Below are positions 36,560 to 49,627 of a stretch of DNA of 64,000 bases, one piece after another. The stretch is from Hypoxylon rubiginosum. Lineage: Eukaryota; Ascomycota; Sordariomycetes; Xylariales; Hypoxylaceae. The translations under genes and the position numbers were made by a program. The stretch spans positions 62,001 through 126,000 of the forward strand of contig CADCXA010000025.1 in NCBI GenBank assembly GCA_902806565.1, written 5' to 3'. Position 1 is the stretch's first letter. Each line of letters starts with the position of its first letter. The notes beneath the pieces are model-generated. The model searched no databases. It saw only the letters and a list, made by a program, of their open reading frames with translations, and was not told the origin of the DNA.

Positions 36560-39500
36560 AATTATACGTTTTTTATAATATTTTTTTTATATATTTTTAG
36601 TAATTATTTTATATTAAAATATATATTAAATTTAAAATAATTAATTTTATTTAAATTATAATAATTTTATATTAAATTAACAGTTTATTATTTCTTTTAA
36701 TAATAAAATTTTTAGTTTTAAAAAATTTATAATAAAAATTTAATAAAATATTAACTTATAAATATTAATATATTAAAATTTATATATAAAATTATAAATT
36801 AATAATTTAAATAAGTAATATTAAATTAACTAAAAAATTATAAGTTTAATTTATTATATAATTTAATATAAGTTATTAACTTTTTTTTTATTAAATTTAA
36901 AATTTTTAACTTATTATATTTTTTTATTTAAATTATTAAAAATTATTATTAAAATTTTTAATTTTTAAAAAATTATTTTTTCCTTTTATATTTATTAAAT
37001 TAAACTTATAAATAATTAATTTATTTAATTATTTAAAAACTTTTATTTATATTAAGTTATTTATTAAATTTAAAATATTAATTAAAAGTTTTTAATTTAA
37101 ATATTTTTTATATATTAAAATAATATTTATTTTATAAATATATAATTTTATATTTTATATAAAAAATTAATAAAATAATAAATAATAGTTTTTATAAAAT
37201 TTAACTGTAAATTTTAATAAATTATTTTAATTTTTAATAATTTTTTTTATATTAATTAAATAATTTATATATATATAAAGTTTTTTAAATAAAAATATTT
37301 AAAAAATACTTTAAAAATATATATTAAATATTAATATTTAAAATAAATATAATATTATAATAATAAATATTATATAACTTATAAAATATAATATAAATAA
37401 ATATTATAATATTTTTAAAAAAACTAAAAATAATATATTTTTTTATTTATTTTATTATATTTATTATTTATTATAATTAATTTAAGTTTCATTTTCCCTT
37501 TTTTTTTTATTAAAAAATAAGTTTAATTTTAAAAAATAAAACCGTTTATTTTATATTATTATAATTTATATAAATTATATAAGTTTTATTAAAAATATTA
37601 AAATAATATTTAAAAATAATATTAAAAAAAAGATTTAAAAATAATATTAAATTTATTATATATAAATTTTTTAAATATTTTTAATAAATCTTTATATTTA
37701 AACTTTATTTAAAACTATAAATTATAAAAAAAAAAAAAAAAATCCTTATATTTTTTATAAATAAATTATAAAATTTATATTAAAAAAATCTAAATAATTA
37801 ATTTTTTAGTTATATTATAAAATTTTTTATATTAAACTTATTAATAAAATTTTTTTTAAAAAGTTTTAAACGAATTTTATTTTTATAATTAATTATTTTA
37901 AAAAACTTAATATTAAAATTTTATTTAAATTTAAGCTTTTTATTATAATTAATATTATAAAAAATTAATATTTTAATTAATATAAATTCTTTAAATAAAA
38001 TTTTATTAAAAAAATTTTAATTTAAATTTTATTTTAAAATAAATTTATTTAATATTATAATAATAAAAAAACTTATATTAAAACTTTTTATAATAATATT
38101 ATTATTAAATTTAATAAAAATAAAAACTTAAATAATAATTTTATTTTAATTAATATTAAACTTAAAATTATTAATTATAAAATTAAAAGTTATATTTATA
38201 AATATTTTAAAAATCTTTTTTAATATTTTTATTATAAAAAACACTATAAAAAAAATAATAATAAATATTAAATTATTTATTTAAAACTTAAATTTAAATA
38301 AAAAAAAAACACTAAAAATAATAATAATAAATTTTTAAAATTTATTAAAATATTTAAAAGTTTTTTAATAATTAATATTAAAATTTTTATATATTTATTA
38401 TTACTTTAAATTTATTTTATAAATTTTTATATTTTAAATAATTTTTTTAATTTTAATATAAAATTAATTATATTTATTATTAATATTAATAATATTTATA
38501 TAATTTTATAATTTAATATTTATATTTTTATAATTATTAATTTTAATTTATATTATTATAATTTTTTATATAATATTTACGTTTTTAATTTAAATTATTT
38601 AATATATTTAATTAATAATATTAAATGGTTTATAAAATATTATTTATTTTTATAACTTAAGGAAATATTTAAAATAACTAGCGATAATATTAAAATTTTT
38701 AAATTTAATATTATATTAATAAAAATCTATTAAAATAATAATTTAATTATTATTTTTTAATATAAAACCTAGTTTTATTTTTCTTTTTTAATTAATTTAA
38801 TTAATAATAATTAATTTAAAAAAAAAAAATTATTTATAATAATATAAAAAACATATTTATTTTTAAAAACAATCCTAAAAAAAAACTTATTAAAATAAAT
38901 TAATATTATAATTTTAAAATTTTTAAATTAATAAAAATTTTTAATTTTATATATTAATTTTATATTATATATATAATAATTAATATTAAGTTTATATATA
39001 AAAAATTTATATATATAAATTTTAATAAAATTAAAAAAACTTATTATTATTATAATTTTTATTTAAAAATCTTAATATAACTTTTTTTTTATAATATTTA
39101 TATATAATTAAAAACTAAATATTAAATATATTATTAACTATTAATTTTAATATATTATTTACTATAAATTATTTTTATAAATATTTTTTTTTATAATATT
39201 AAAAAACTTATTAATTTTAAGTATATAATTATTTTTATTAATAATTATATAAACTATAAATAATTTAAATTTAAGCGTAAAAAAAACTAAATTTTTATAA
39301 TTATTAAAAAATTTATTATTAAAATTAAATTATAAATTAAATTAAAAATTTAAATTATATATATTAAATTAATATTATAAATATTAGTTATTTTATAAAA
39401 ATAATATATAATATTTTATAAATACTTTATATTTAAAGGAAAATTTTTATAGGATTTTTTTTAAAATATTATTTTTTTTTTTTTTAATATAGTTAATATA

Positions 39501-42500
39501 TAATTATAATATTAAAAATATAATTTTATTAAACGTTTTTTTTTTATAAAATACTTTAAAAGTTTTTATAATTGTTTAATAAAAAATAATTAAAATTAAA
39601 TAAGTTATATTTATTTATTTTTTATATTTATTTTATATTTAAATATTTTTTTAATATTTAGTTTAATATTAATAATAATAAAAAGTTTTTTAATAAAAAT
39701 AATATTAAAAATAAATATTTAAATTATAATATTTATTTTAAAATTATTATATTTAATATATTAAAATAAAATAACCGTGTAAAAAAATCTAATTTTTTTA
39801 TAATTACTTTTTTTAAATTAATTTTAATTAATTTTTAATTACTTATTTTTTTTAATTTTATATTAAAAAAATAATTATTATAATAATTAATTTACTTTTT
39901 ATTAAAATAAATAAAACATAAAAATCCTTATATAATAAATTTTATAAAATATTAAACCTTTATAAAAAAACTTATTAAAATTATTTATTATATTTTTATA
40001 TTTTTAATATTATTATTTAAATTTATAATAAAAAAGTTTTTAAAAATATAAAATATATTTTTTATATTTATAAAAACTTTATAATTAATTATATTAACTA
40101 TAAATTTAAAATCTATAAAATCTAGGTTTTTTTATTTTATAAAATTATTAAAATAAAAAACATTATTTTTAATAAATAATTAAAATATTAAGGTAATTTA
40201 AAAAAAAATATTAAATATAATATTATTTTTAAAAAACTTAACTATAAAAAAATCAATTAATTTTAAGTTAATATTTATAATTATAATATTTTTTTAAAAC
40301 TTTATTTATTTATAAATAAATTTAAACCATTAAAAATATTAAATAAATTAATTTAATAATTTAATAACTTTTTATTATAATATAAAAATAATTATTAAAA
40401 TCTAGTTTATTTTATATTTTTATTTAAATATATAATTAATATATTTTAATTAAATATATTTAAAACTTTTATTTATTAAATAATTAAAAAATAATTATTT
40501 AAATTAATATTTAAAACCTTTTTATTTAATTTAAATAAAAAAAACTTTAATAATATTTTTAAAGATTTTATATTTAAAAGCTTTTTAAAATTAAATATAG
40601 AAAATAAATATACTTTTTTTTAATAAGTTTTAATTAATTAATTAAAATTAATATAAAACATTTTTTTATTATTATTAAAAATTTTAATAAAAATATTAAT
40701 TTAATTAAAAATAATATTAATTTAATTAAATAATTTTATCGTTTAATTTATTAAAAATTTAAAGTTAATTATAATATTATTTAAATATTTTACAATTTAA
40801 TTAAAACGGTTTTATTTATTTTTATTAATATAGTTTTTTTAATAATTAATAAAAAATAAAAAAAGGTTAAAACTTTTATTTTAACCTTTTTTTAAGTTAC
40901 TTTTATTTTAATATCTTTTTTTATAAAGTTTTTTAAAAAAATTTAAAATAATTTTAAACTTTAAAAAATTTAAAAACTAACTTTTAACGTTTAAATTTAA
41001 AGTTTAATTAATTATAAAATTTTTAAATTAATTAATTTATTTTTTAAAGTTAAGATTTTATTTATTAAATAAATATTAAACTAAAAATTTAATTTTAATA
41101 ATAAATAAAAATATAATTAAATTTAATTTATTATTTATAGTAATTATTAAATTAAAAATTATTAAGTTATATAAAATATATATATAATTATAATAAATTT
41201 AATATTAATTAAAATATTTTTTATTATTATAATTATTAAAAATATTAATTATAAATAATATAATATTAAAATTATATTTTTTTATAATTTTATTTTTAAT
41301 AATATTATTATTTATTATTATTAGTTATTTAAATATTAAAATAAAACTAAATAAGTTTAAAAATTTTTATAAACTTTATATAGTTTTTATAGTTTATTTT
41401 TATAATAATTTAAAATTTTAATTAAAAAAATAATTAAATTTAATTTTTATAATATAATAATAAAATATTATTTATTTAAATATTTATATATAAATATTTT
41501 TATTTTTATTTATATTAATAATTTATTTATTATTAGTAAATATTATTAAAATATTATTAATATAATAAATATTTTTAAAAAAGTTTTTAAGTTAAAAACT
41601 ATAAATAATATAATTAAATTCTTTAATTTTTATATTTAATATAATAAAAATACTTGTTAAATTTTTATTAATTAGATTATATTTATTAAAAAGATTTTTA
41701 ATAAATTTAATATTAAATTTTTTAAAAATATAAAAACTTTTTAATATTTTAACATTATTATTTTTATTATTTAAAATAAAATAATTAATATTAATAATAA
41801 AAAATATTAAATAAAAACTAATTTTTTTAATTAATTAATTATTAATATTTATTTTAATATTATAAAAATAATTATAATATTTTATAAAATAAATATAAAA
41901 CTTAATTAATATTATTTTAATTTAATAAAATATTTTTAATAATATTTTATTTTAATTAAAAATTTTAATATTATTTTTAATAAAAAGTATTTTATTATAA
42001 ATATATATTTTATAGTTTAAATAAATATAATATTTATTAATAATTTAAATTTTTAATAATTTATAAAAGCTTATATTATTATATTTATTAATAATTTAAT
42101 ATATTAATAATTAAAAAAATAAATATTTATTATATTTAATAATATAAAAATAAAATTTATTAATTTTATTTTAATTAATTTTATAATTATATAAATTAAT
42201 AAATTATTAAAAAAACTAAGTTATAAATAACTTAAACTTTTTATTATATATATTAATTTAATTAATATTAAAATTATTATTTTTAATTTTTTTAAAATAA
42301 CTTATATTTATTATTTTAATATATAATTTAAATAAATTATTAATTATTATTAATATAATAATTTTAAATTATAATATATTAATATAATTAATATAATTAT
42401 AAATAAATTAATAAAATTATTTTTTAAAAAAAATTATTATAAGTTTATATATTAATTAAAAATAAATTTTTATTTTTAATAATTTAATAAATTAAAAAAA

Positions 42501-42617
42501 AATTATAAATAATTTAATTTAAACTATTAAATTAATTTTATTTATAAGTTAAAAAAAAATATTTTTTATAAATAAATAATTTATAATAGTTTTATATTTA
42601 TTAAATTAATAAGAATA

Positions 42618-42769
42618 TATTTTAAATATTTATATAATTTATATATTTAAAATAATTTATATTTTAAAAAATTTTTAACTTAGTTTTATATTTAGTTTAA
42701 ATTTTTAAAAACTAAGCTTTTTATATTATTTTTTTATATTTATATTATTTTTTTTAAATAAATATAATA
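42618..42769. repeat. Right LTR, fully RIP-mutated
   Basis: The right copy corresponds base-for-base to 36408-36559. Of 47 G/C positions in the left copy, 41 have become A/T here; the survivors are at about 42679, 42683, 42694, 42712, 42716 and 42717. Confidence 0.88.
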
Positions 42770-42774
42770 TATTT
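42770..42774. repeat. Right target-site duplication (TATTT)
   Basis: Five bases immediately after the right LTR, identical to 36403-36407. The AT-only context raises the chance of coincidence, but the position exactly at both LTR ends supports it. Confidence 0.75.
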
Positions 42775-43363
42775 TTTTTATTTTTATTTTTTATAATATT
42801 TTTTTAATATTAACTAGCTATTAAATTTTTATTAAAATGAAATTATTTTTATATTTATCTTAAAATTTTTTCCTTTTATTATATATTTAAGTATTTTTAA
42901 AGTTTTATAATAATAAAAATAAAAATATACGATTTTTTAACGTAAATAAAATTCTTAAAAAAAGAAGTTATTATATAAATTTATAATATATTTTAATAAA
43001 TAAGTTATTAGTTTTAACCTTATTATTATTTAATAAAATATTATAATGGTAAATAATATACATGTGTAAAAAGGGTTATAAAAAAAAGAAAAGAGCAAGA
43101 AAAAAATGAAAACATTTTTTGTCGAATAATAAAATGAATAATATGAATTTATTTAAACCAATGTGATGGCCAAAGTTATTATTTCTCCTTCGCAACTTGC
43201 CGCTGTGTTACGGAGTCGGTAAGAAACATATTATTATATAAATGCTGCTTTAAGTATATTAATCCCCCAGGCTACACACGGAATAGCAGCAGAATTCCCA
43301 GGGCTTAAATCAACGGAATTATGGTAGATGTGCGCCGCCTCTGAAGAAAAAGCCACAACGCAA
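42775..43363. other. AT-rich flank of the RIP block
   Basis: No gene. Composition climbs from AT-only to normal by about 43150, consistent with mutation leaking beyond the element. It then becomes the 3' flank of the FAD oxidoreductase. Confidence 0.6.
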
Positions 43364-44929
43364 TTATGGCTTCCAACCCCCTATTCTGGTCCGGAAGAAG
43401 CCGGTGGGGTCCACACTCTCCGATACCGAGTGTGCAAACGCTCTGTTCTCCGGACGCAACCGGCCAAAGTAATCCTGCTGATGGAACCCGTAGTTCATAA
43501 AGACGGGCAGATATATGTCTGGCAAGATTCCCTCTTCTTGCCACCCGAGTATGCGATCGCGCACACCACCGTACTGCAGCACCATGCGTTAGTAATTTAG
43601 GCATCCCAAGTAACTTTCTAGAACGAGCACGTATCGAGATATACTTACTGTCTGCTGCAGAGTTACATCCATCTTTTCGTAGTCGCCCTGCGGCACGAAG
43701 CTGTAGTTGAGCTCAAGGATCAGGCGGTCGGCCGCGTCGTCGGCGTCGATCAGGTCCACGCTCCTTTCCTTGGCAGCCTCGGCGATCCGCTTAGGGAATG
43801 GCTGGTATGCGATGGAGGCTATGATGCCCAGCTCGAGAAGCACCGTATCCGAAATATTTCTCCAGTGCGCGTGGATGCCCTCCATGACCGTCACGCTGTC
43901 CTCAGCCGACGGCATGGGAATCGTCTCGGTCCCGATCTGGACGACGGAGCCTTGGACGATGACCCAGTTGCTGCCAGCCATCAGGTCCGCATAGGTTTGG
44001 ACCTTGGTGGTGTCGAGGAGAGGGCCGACGTCGGTGAAGTTCTTGAAGATGCCCTCGGGGACCACCTCTCCGTCGTAGAAGAGGAAGAGAATCCAAGTGT
44101 CGATAAGATCGATGTTGCCGCGCTCCGCCGTGACGATGACGGCCGCCTTGTCGTCGGTGTTGTATTCGGTAAAGTCCCTAACGGCCTTGAGAAGCGCCGA
44201 GTCCGTCTCAGGAGTGTGAAGGAAGACGAGATTGCCACCGAAAATGTTGCCCTGGCGGTACGTTTGGAGGGTATAGGTCGTGACGATGCCAAAGTTGTTG
44301 CCGCCACCTTTCAGGGCCTTGAACAAGTCCGGATTCTGCGTGGCGGACGCGGTTGCGATGGTGCCGTTGGCCAGCACGATCTCGTACTCCAGCACGGAAG
44401 AAGCAGCCCAGCCGTACTGCGCGGACATATAACTTAACCCTCCGCCAAGAACCAAGCCGCCAACGCCCGTGTTACCAATACGGCCGCCGACGAAGGTCCA
44501 GCCGGTTCCTTGCAGCTGGGCAGATATACTATCCAAGCGTTGCCCGGGCCCGACTCGAGCTATGCCCGTCTCCTCGTCCAGGATGACTTGCGTGAGCTTC
44601 TGGGTGGAGATGAGGGGGCCGCCTTGGACACTAGACCAGCCATTGTTGGGGTTGTGTCCGCCCGACTTGATGGCGAAGTTCTCGGTGTTGTTGTTGAGAA
44701 CTTTTATGATAGCAGACACCTCGTCGGCATCTTTGGGGAAGATGATACAAGTGGGCTTAAGGGCGGAGCAGGAGGTGGACCAGTACTTGTTCTGCTCATC
44801 GAGATATGACAGGTCAAGAGGATCAGTAACATCAATGTTCGAGATGCTCTTGAGGGTGGAGCAAGTATCGGCAAGGGCTAGTCCTGATAGGAGGACAGCT
44901 GAGGCAACGAGTCCCCAAGTAGAGACCAT
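43364..44929 (-). CDS. Secreted FAD-linked oxidoreductase (BBE-like, PCMH-type)
   Basis: A flavoenzyme of the berberine-bridge-like/FAD-binding PCMH family, which oxidises sugars, alcohols or secondary-metabolite intermediates with O2. Two exons join in frame: 44929-43649 and 43573-43364, giving 496 residues. An N-terminal signal peptide (about residues 1-20, ending ALA before DTCSTL) predicts secretion. The PCMH domain shows PTCIIFPKDADEV, the covalent-flavin histidine in KSGGHNPNNGWSS (His92), and GGRIGNTGVGGLVLGGGLSY. The Cys used for a second flavin bond in bicovalent members is replaced in the GNTGVGG segment, so a single His linkage is expected. The BBE C-terminal part ends RPENRAFAHSVSESVDPTG and a short tail. 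Several N-glycosylation sequons are present. The gene starts only ~0.2 kb from the fading edge of the RIP block and may be subject to silencing. Confidence 0.9.
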
Positions 44930-47900
44930 CTTGATTTGTAGATTGGTACTTCTCTCAGTCGTCTTTTGAGGGGGAGGGCCGTCTTAGCTGAGATCGGGAG
45001 GGCGATAGATCGTCGCGATGACTTCAAGCTCGGGGCCGACACGGTCCCTTAATATAGATTTCATTTTCTACGGGCTGAATTAAGATGTCGCTTGGCCAAT
45101 CCACCCAGAATACAGCCGACAATGGTTTCTGTACAAAATCAAGTTTAAGCATGCCATGTCACACACTTTCACCCCGGATTTGCTATATTATGAGGGACCG
45201 CTAGCAAGGATGGCGGAGTGACACCGCAATATCGTACACTCGACGTGGACCTTTGTTTGGTGATAGCAGCTAGGTAAATGTCGAATCTGGTACATGGAAA
45301 TATACCAGGTAGGTAGGAACCTACATCTGCATACGTTCATTTCTTTAACCGCATGAAGCCCTTGGCATTCGGGTAGCACCGCCTTGGAGGGACGAGGAAG
45401 CGATCCAATAATAGAACTACGGGGAGTTTCTACGTGGTGGCAGGTCACCAAGCTAATAAGATGGGCCCCTTGCACCCGCGATGCCGAACCAATGACCCAA
45501 CAGGGGATAGAGGTCAATGATCGTCGGGTTTCCGGAAATATGGACCGTCAGATTGTAAAATGTAACGCTTCCCGCCCGGTTCCTGGAGCGTGACCGCGCG
45601 TCTGATTCGATGAAGCTAGACCTAGAACGAATAGAAAGCAAGCTGAAAAGTGAGATATACTATATTGTCATGGGTTTGTAGGCTACCCTAGACATGAGAA
45701 GGGATGGGAATTTCTTTGGTAGACTAAAACCCAATAAATTTCCCAATTCATATAACCGATCCTAGCCCTGTCAGTCGCCATGTCAGTTGTCAGTCGTCCC
45801 CAGTCCCACTTCCAGGCAGTCGTTTTTAACGAACGTGCCAGTCACGAGGATGTTAGTAGATAATCGTTGCTCTTTGCCCTGCCAAGACCAAAGCCGACTT
45901 TTCAGCCCATCCATCCATCATGACGCAAACAAGGAGCGCCTGTCTTCATATAGTCAACCACCTATGTACATAGACTGGCTATATTAATTACTACATGTGG
46001 GAGTAGCCTTCTAACCGAGACGGGTGCAGGTGCCAGAACCTGCATAGCCGGTGTAAATTGCTGCGAGCTCAGAGCATAGATTTGTGGTACGCACGTACGA
46101 TGTAGGCCGGGGTCGATACCAGCTCCAGCTCAACTACGGTTAGGGGGTGACACTTTGACACTTGGAGATTTGGATACTGTATCGACCACAGCTGGCACGC
46201 ACGATTGTGGCGTAGGGTGCTATAGCGTTACATCGCAAGTCTCGCTTAGACGCCCTTTTCACCGTAAACTGCCTAAGTACCTAAGTAACGACAGCTCTCT
46301 TGCAGAGGTAACATGTTGCCATGTAAGCAGAGCCGCCAATGCGCTTTGCAGGATTACGGGATTAGGACACCACACCAAGAATTTGTGCCTTTTTTTCGGG
46401 TACACATACCGTTCTCGTTGCATTTGGATCTAGGATATCGTCGATTCTAACTACTTAGGTAAAGGATTTATTTCCCCCGAAGCTGAGATTTCCATAGTCT
46501 TGCGGGGGGCCCTACGACGACCCCCTAAAGACCAACTCTAGACAGTTACTATACAGGTAGCTGCGTCGAAACCTAACAATTCTTGAAGGGATATTCGAGA
46601 GTCGAGATAGAAAAAATCTATCGTCAATAGGATCTTACAGGGTTTACACCCACCCTTGTCCTCGCTGCCGTGGACCGCATGTTGGCCCTGCCGTCTCCTC
46701 CCGAACGGAACCATAGACTGGATATGACCAGTCATTTGACCCTTTTGGAGCTTGCAAAAATCTTAATTCTCGTCCCATCTTTCATCTTTTGAGATCTGAA
46801 GTAAACCCTCTGGGTAGCATTCGTAGCATTTCTTCTTCCCCTCTCATTTTGTTGCTGACGCACACCCCGATAGCGTCAAATGTGAACCAAAAAACCCAGA
46901 CTCTCTTACCTCAAGCTAAGCTTGAAATCCCAATTTCACCTTGTCCATTTGCATTAGCTTTCTTTAACCCTGTTCTGTGCCCCATGGGCTCGTCCCTTTT
47001 CAGTCAGATCATTGTGTACGGAAACGGAAATACGACAAGTCATGCGACTATTCCCAAGCATGCAATCATACTCTAGCCCCCAGCACATCATCTCTCGCGA
47101 TGCTTCCTCACACCACCTATGTAAAAGCGTGTCTCGGTAAGGTAATTTCGAGCCTAGAGAGGGAGGCTAGCTCGAAGCATTGTGACATCATTGTCAGCAT
47201 CTTGCTTCTGAGACATCACTTGACATTGGTCTATTCATGTGCCCAATGGTACTGTAGTAACGTACGGTAGGGTCGCTGCTGGTTGCTGCTGGCTGCTTGG
47301 CTCGGAGAGTTATAGGTCCTGCATAATCAAGAAACTACCTTGCCATTATGAGCGTTCTCGATGACGAGGTGGCGTGAGCTTATTTCCTGGGGACCATCTA
47401 GCATTCATTATGTTGTGCGTGAAGTAAGACACGATATCTTTTTGTTTGCATGAGTCTTGCCAGCCGGCCTACTCGGGCCGCAAGCAACCAAAGTGACAAA
47501 TACCAAGGCAAGTTGTTGAGAAAATAAAGGAAAGGAATGCTAGAGTAACGTAACATTATTTGTATAGGACATATTGGACAACAGTTAGGACCATATAATA
47601 CCAAGCTACTATAACAACCTAGGTAAATTCTATACAGAAACGAATCTCTTCTAAGAAGGCTATGAGCTTGTTATTAGTTACCTTAGAAGGTAGGTAGTTC
47701 TACTAGCCATTTTTATCAGGCCACCTCCATACGAGAAATTCAATATGGGCTCCGATAGCTACGACTCATCAATTTAACACACATTTTATATCCTATTAAA
47801 TGACCGAACTATGCTTCTCCGTTTCTCGGCGCTTACGAGGCTCGTTTATCATCGTGGGATTGACAGCGCAATGGCATGTTATTTATTGTCTTTGATGGGA

Positions 47901-49627
47901 CATATAATGGGACACACAATGGGACATATATTCGCACACTATGCCTTTTCCCTAAGGTTGTGTCTGAACCCGATCTAGAATACCGGAAGCTGCGAATTTC
48001 ATTTCTAACCGGAACTTGATGCCGATTAGCATGCTTGGAAGTTTATAGAAGAAAGAATATTTCCCTCTTATAATAAGCGAGGTCTATGTTCGTCTACTAT
48101 ACAGTATGTGATCGGAAGACCTTCTCGAAAAACACGCTTAGTGGATATGGCTAATAGTTATTTCAGGGTTATTTCGAGACAACTCATCTATGAGCACTAC
48201 TATTTACAAACTATTCAAGTAACATAGTTACCTCTCGAGGAAATTAGTATCTTTGTTTTAGATCTTATCATTGGAATGATCATGGTTAGACATGGATGGT
48301 AAACCCTTATATCATTACTTGCTGATACTTTACGTTAGGAAAATGTATTAGAAATCCAAGATCTTATATTCAACAACAATCCTAGGCTTGCCACAAGTTA
48401 AGACGGCTCACGACGCACCGGCATATCTTATAATTCATCTTGAGGATTCTTAGTGCGAAGGCATATCCCACTTCGTGGCTAAACTATATGCTTAGAACAT
48501 AACATTATCTTTAACTAGGCGGCTCTAGAGGTATGTTTCATGTGATCATATCAGGCTAAGGCGACGCAAATAGACCTCTTCGTTACTAGGTAGCAGAACT
48601 TCCTAGGTTGTAACTGATAAAGTTTATAGTAACTTACAACGACTTGTTATTGAAGTTGTTTTTAAACTTTGATGTTCCGGAAAGGACCCGCAATGCTTCA
48701 AGAAGTGGCTACTATAGTAGCAGTAGTAATAACCTGAACACAAGGATGAGGCTATAGCGGAGAAGCTATAATGCAACATATCAAGCGAATATAACATGGG
48801 ATCTCTCAGCCTCATATCTACATGTGTTGGTAAGTGCGTACTGTCTACCTCGCTCATGAACTTAGAAACCTGCACTTCACATCCTTATGAATACTCGCTA
48901 CGTTTCGGGAGTTGAATTGTCAGTGGATCTAGTATAAAACGCAAGTTTATATAGCGACCCCAGTGGGATCATTACTCAGTAGCTCTAACAAGCCTATACT
49001 AGACACTATGATAAAATTGTCACTAACTTAGGTATTACGGGCATCCATCATAAGTGCGGGATCTCCATACCGACATCTCCATAATAAAAATTTGAAAATT
49101 ATTTTTGTGAGATTTTATAGATATAGAATTTGAGATGATACGCTTTTCGAGTAGATGCTTCAGGTCACCGTTGGACTATCCGGTTGGTAGGAGAGATGTA
49201 AAGTTTCTATGAAATACATGCAGAAAAAAAAGAAAAGGAAAAAGATTCAATTAAAATCGCCACGAGAGAACTCGGTATTTTAAACGGACAAGCCTAGCAA
49301 ACCATCGTGTTCTCGCCAAGGAACAACTTTGCTTACATTCCCAAATAGGAAGGTGAAGATGGGCGGTCTCCTCTTCCGGTTAAGATGCGAAGGGGTTTCC
49401 TTTGTACTGGGTGAGTTCTTCATTAATCACGTAATACCTACGGGAAAACCCCCTTTCCCACGTGAAATGGCGTGCTCTAGTATATTGCAAATTTGTTTAT
49501 ATCAATTCCTTCATCGTACGTACGTGTACCTAGTAGTAATAAAATGCGATAATTATCGTTGGCCGAGGGGAAAAGGAAAGTCAAGTTTCATGACAAGTTA
49601 GCTAAGAACACAGCTAGCGGCGCCAAG
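44930..49627. other. 4.7 kb gap, no gene supported
   Basis: The left end is the promoter of the oxidoreductase, with a TATA-like TATATTAAG on the minus strand about 120 bases upstream of its start. From about 47.6 to 49.3 kb the DNA is AT-leaning with many stops and a short GGGACATATAAT triplication near 47.9 kb; it could be an old, decayed insertion, but I recognise no retroelement or transposase motif. The region just before 49628 is open but has no ATG in that frame. Confidence 0.5.

Larger units (their letters stand above)
36408..42769. mobile_element. LTR retrotransposon destroyed by RIP
   Basis: A 6362-bp element bounded by two direct 152-bp repeats (36408-36559 and 42618-42769, offset exactly 6210) and flanked by the 5-bp duplication TATTT. 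The left copy begins TG; both copies end in TA, which is CA after C-to-T mutation. The interior is almost purely A and T, with stops in every frame, so gag and pol cannot be recognised, and neither copia/gypsy class nor orientation can be told. Length and LTR size are normal for a full-length fungal LTR element. Integration just downstream of a tRNA gene resembles tRNA-directed elements. The AT conversion is explained by repeat-induced point mutation. Confidence 0.87.
36503..43150. other. AT-rich RIP block (~6.6 kb)
   Basis: A sharp left edge lies inside the left LTR, followed by about 6.3 kb with almost no G or C. The right edge fades over the ~380 bases beyond the right LTR, reaching normal composition near 43150. 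No open frame of useful length exists. Such blocks are usually H3K9-methylated heterochromatin in RIP-competent ascomycetes; that state is an inference. Confidence 0.88.

Noticed and set aside
36503..43150. Mitochondrial insertion or centromere core as an explanation of the AT block
   Set aside because: No mitochondrial genes or GC clusters are recognisable, and the LTR pair with target duplication plus pure transition differences explains the block as one RIP-mutated element.
43865..44437. 190-codon plus-strand frame opposite the FAD oxidoreductase
   Set aside because: Antisense shadow; the flavin motifs and signal peptide are on the minus strand.
46497..46532. Hairpin GTCTT..GGGGG / CCCCC..AAGAC
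   Set aside because: A modest stem with an internal loop in a gene-free stretch; terminator-like by bacterial standards but without meaning in a fungal nuclear context.
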